Part shown: positions 32,466 through 33,360 of the stretch, one piece after another
How the letters are laid out: every line of letters begins with the position of its first letter
How positions within the stretch are numbered: the stretch's first letter is position 1
From: Dehalococcoidia bacterium
Lineage (GTDB): Bacteria; Chloroflexota; Dehalococcoidia; UBA2979
Assembly: GCA_009379925.1 (NCBI GenBank)
Contig: WHSU01000037.1
Location: 1 to 33,360, forward strand
Direction of reading: 5' to 3'
Length of the DNA: 33,360 nucleotides
Made by a program: the position numbers and the translations under genes
Notes under the pieces: generated by a model
What the model was told of the DNA's origin: nothing
Databases searched by the model: none
The model's input: only the letters and a program-made list of their open reading frames with translations

Positions 32466-32494
32466 TTGACGGCCCTGTGGCGGTAGCGTAGTCA
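32466..32494 (+). promoter_or_regulatory. Candidate promoter of the solute-binding gene
   Basis: TTGACG (32466-32471) is a good -35, followed after 17 bases by TAGTCA (32489-32494), a weak -10. A weak -10 beside activator-like repeats fits a regulated promoter. Confidence 0.45.
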
Positions 32495-32518
32495 TTCAGC
32501 ACTGTGCTCGTGATGGGG

Positions 32519-32534
32519 GCGCTGCGCGCAGCGC
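32519..32534 (+). other. 16-base palindrome in the leader of the solute-binding gene
   Basis: GCGCTGCGCGCAGCGC is self-complementary and would form a hairpin in the 5' leader about 22 bases before the ATG. Confidence 0.35.
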
Positions 32535-32556
32535 TACACCGACGAAGGGATATCGA

Positions 32557-33360
32557 ATGCCAGAGGGAACGGGATACTGGGGTCGAACCCGGTACGGGCG
32601 CCGCACTGCCTTGAAAGGAGCCGGCGTCGGTGTCGCGGGCCTCGCCGGCGCGGCGCTCATCGGCTGTGGCGGCGACGACGACGGTGGCGGTGGTGGCGCG
32701 ACCGCGACGGTCACCGGCGGTGGCGGCGGCGGTGGTGAGCCCAGCGGCTCGATCGTGCTCGAGCCCGGGATGTACGAGGGCGCCGTCGCCCCGAGCGTGG
32801 GCGAGGCGGATCCGGCGCAGTACGCCAAGACCGGTGGCACGCTGCGGCTGCGCTACCTCGACCCGCCGCGCATGGACCTCAACCGCACGCTGTCCTGCAC
32901 CATCTATCACACGCTCAACTACACGAATAACAAACTCGTCCGTGGCCACACCGGGGCTACCGCGCCGCTGAACACGGTGGAGATCGAGCCCGACCTGGCC
33001 GAGTCGTGGGAGGACGCCGACAACAGCACGAAGTTCACGTTCAACCTCCGCCAGGGCATCAAGACCCACAACGTGGAGCCGACCAACGGCCGCGAGTTCA
33101 CCTCGGAAGACGTGGTCGCCGGACTGGAGATGTACCGCGCGGGCGGGACGCAGGAGGACGTGTTCGCGGCGGTGACCTCCATCGAGGCGCCGGACGACTA
33201 CACCGTGACGATCAGCCTGGACCAGCCGCTCGCCGACTTCCCCTCGAACATCGCGTCGTGGTCCTTCATCTACATGAAGGAGTTGGTGGACAACGACGAC
33301 CTCCGCCAGGAGAAGGCGGTTGGCACCGGACCGTTCCTCCAGCAAGAGTGGACGCCCAAG
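32557..33360 (+). CDS. Tat-exported lipoprotein, peptide/nickel ABC transporter substrate-binding protein (5' part)
   Basis: The frame is open from ATG 32557 to the window edge (268 codons); the 3' part is missing. GRRTALKG (Arg15-Arg16) is a twin-arginine motif and LIGC (Cys37) a lipobox, followed by an Asp/Gly-rich linker to about residue 65. The mature part reads like SBP_bac_5 proteins: GGTLRLRYLDPPRMDLN, ESWEDADNSTKFTFNLRQGI and FTSEDVVAGLEMY. Such proteins bind oligopeptides, nickel or other solutes outside the membrane and pass them to an ABC permease. AAGGGA lies seven bases before the ATG. It is probably folded with or before export, as Tat use suggests. Confidence 0.9.
   Translation, partial: MPEGTGYWGRTRYGRRTALKGAGVGVAGLAGAALIGCGGDDDGGGGGATATVTGGGGGGGEPSGSIVLEPGMYEGAVAPSVGEADPAQYAKTGGTLRLRYLDPPRMDLNRTLSCTIYHTLNYTNNKLVRGHTGATAPLNTVEIEPDLAESWEDADNSTKFTFNLRQGIKTHNVEPTNGREFTSEDVVAGLEMYRAGGTQEDVFAAVTSIEAPDDYTVTISLDQPLADFPSNIASWSFIYMKELVDNDDLRQEKAVGTGPFLQQEWTPK

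Noticed and set aside
32395-33345. Minus-strand frame opposite the solute-binding gene
   Set aside because: The plus strand has an intact Tat lipoprotein frame open to the window edge; the minus translation has no family features.

Overview
The window is high-GC DNA with dense coding, strong third-position G/C and frequent GTG or TTG starts. Its centre is a large flagellar cluster on the minus strand. No FlgH or FlgI (outer-membrane L and P ring) gene is seen, and a sortase sits inside the flagellar genes. Together with DUF2225, DinB, FAH and Tat-lipoprotein solute-binding genes, this suggests a flagellated, probably single-membrane bacterium such as a high-GC Chloroflexota lineage. That placement is inference; no rRNA or marker gene is present.

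Layout. (1) 1-2450: the tail of an unidentified plus-strand gene and repeat-rich DNA run into the end of a two-HD-domain/LuxR signalling gene. A DoxX-family membrane protein follows, with a strong terminator. (2) 2450-6030: a small remnant, a GNAT acetyltransferase, a cysteine ligase of the CysRS/MshC family, and two DinB-superfamily proteins flanking that ligase. (3) 6075-8580: an FAH-family enzyme translationally coupled to a tandem nitrilase-fold protein whose catalytic residues look lost, then a REP-like hairpin. (4) 8600-11197 (minus): a cyclic-nucleotide-binding-like/DUF2225 protein, a secreted beta-propeller and a Cys/His-rich protein. (5) 11297-21602 (minus): fliF-fliG-fliH-fliI-fliJ-flgB-flgC-fliE-fliK-flgD-(TIGR02530 gene)-flgE, tightly packed and often overlapping, closed by a strong hairpin. 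(6) 21755-27960 (minus): fliC-flaG-like-fliD-fliS-flgN/fliT-sortase-flgM, closed by a hairpin with a short T-rich tail. (7) 28153-32270 (minus): a PDZ lipoprotein, an unknown 174-residue protein and an OmpR-type two-component system. (8) 32557 to the end (plus): the start of a Tat-exported lipoprotein of the peptide/nickel-binding family, cut by the window edge.

How it fits together. Region 5 encodes the MS ring (FliF), switch (FliG), export ATPase complex (FliH, FliI, FliJ), proximal rod (FlgB, FlgC, FliE), hook-length control (FliK), hook cap (FlgD) and hook (FlgE). Region 6 encodes filament (FliC), filament cap (FliD), late chaperones (FliS, FlgN/FliT) and the anti-sigma-28 factor (FlgM). 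The export gate, FliM/FliN, MotA/MotB, FlgK/FlgL and sigma-28 genes must lie elsewhere. The most unusual points are the sortase between flgN and flgM, the FAH/pseudo-nitrilase pair, the short cysteine ligase with an apparent CTG start beside two DinB genes, the His-Val phosphoacceptor motif of the sensor kinase, and the helically phased ATATC repeats before the solute-binding gene. No gene-free stretch exceeds 300 bases; the longest is 32271-32556. No rRNA, tRNA or CRISPR array was seen.
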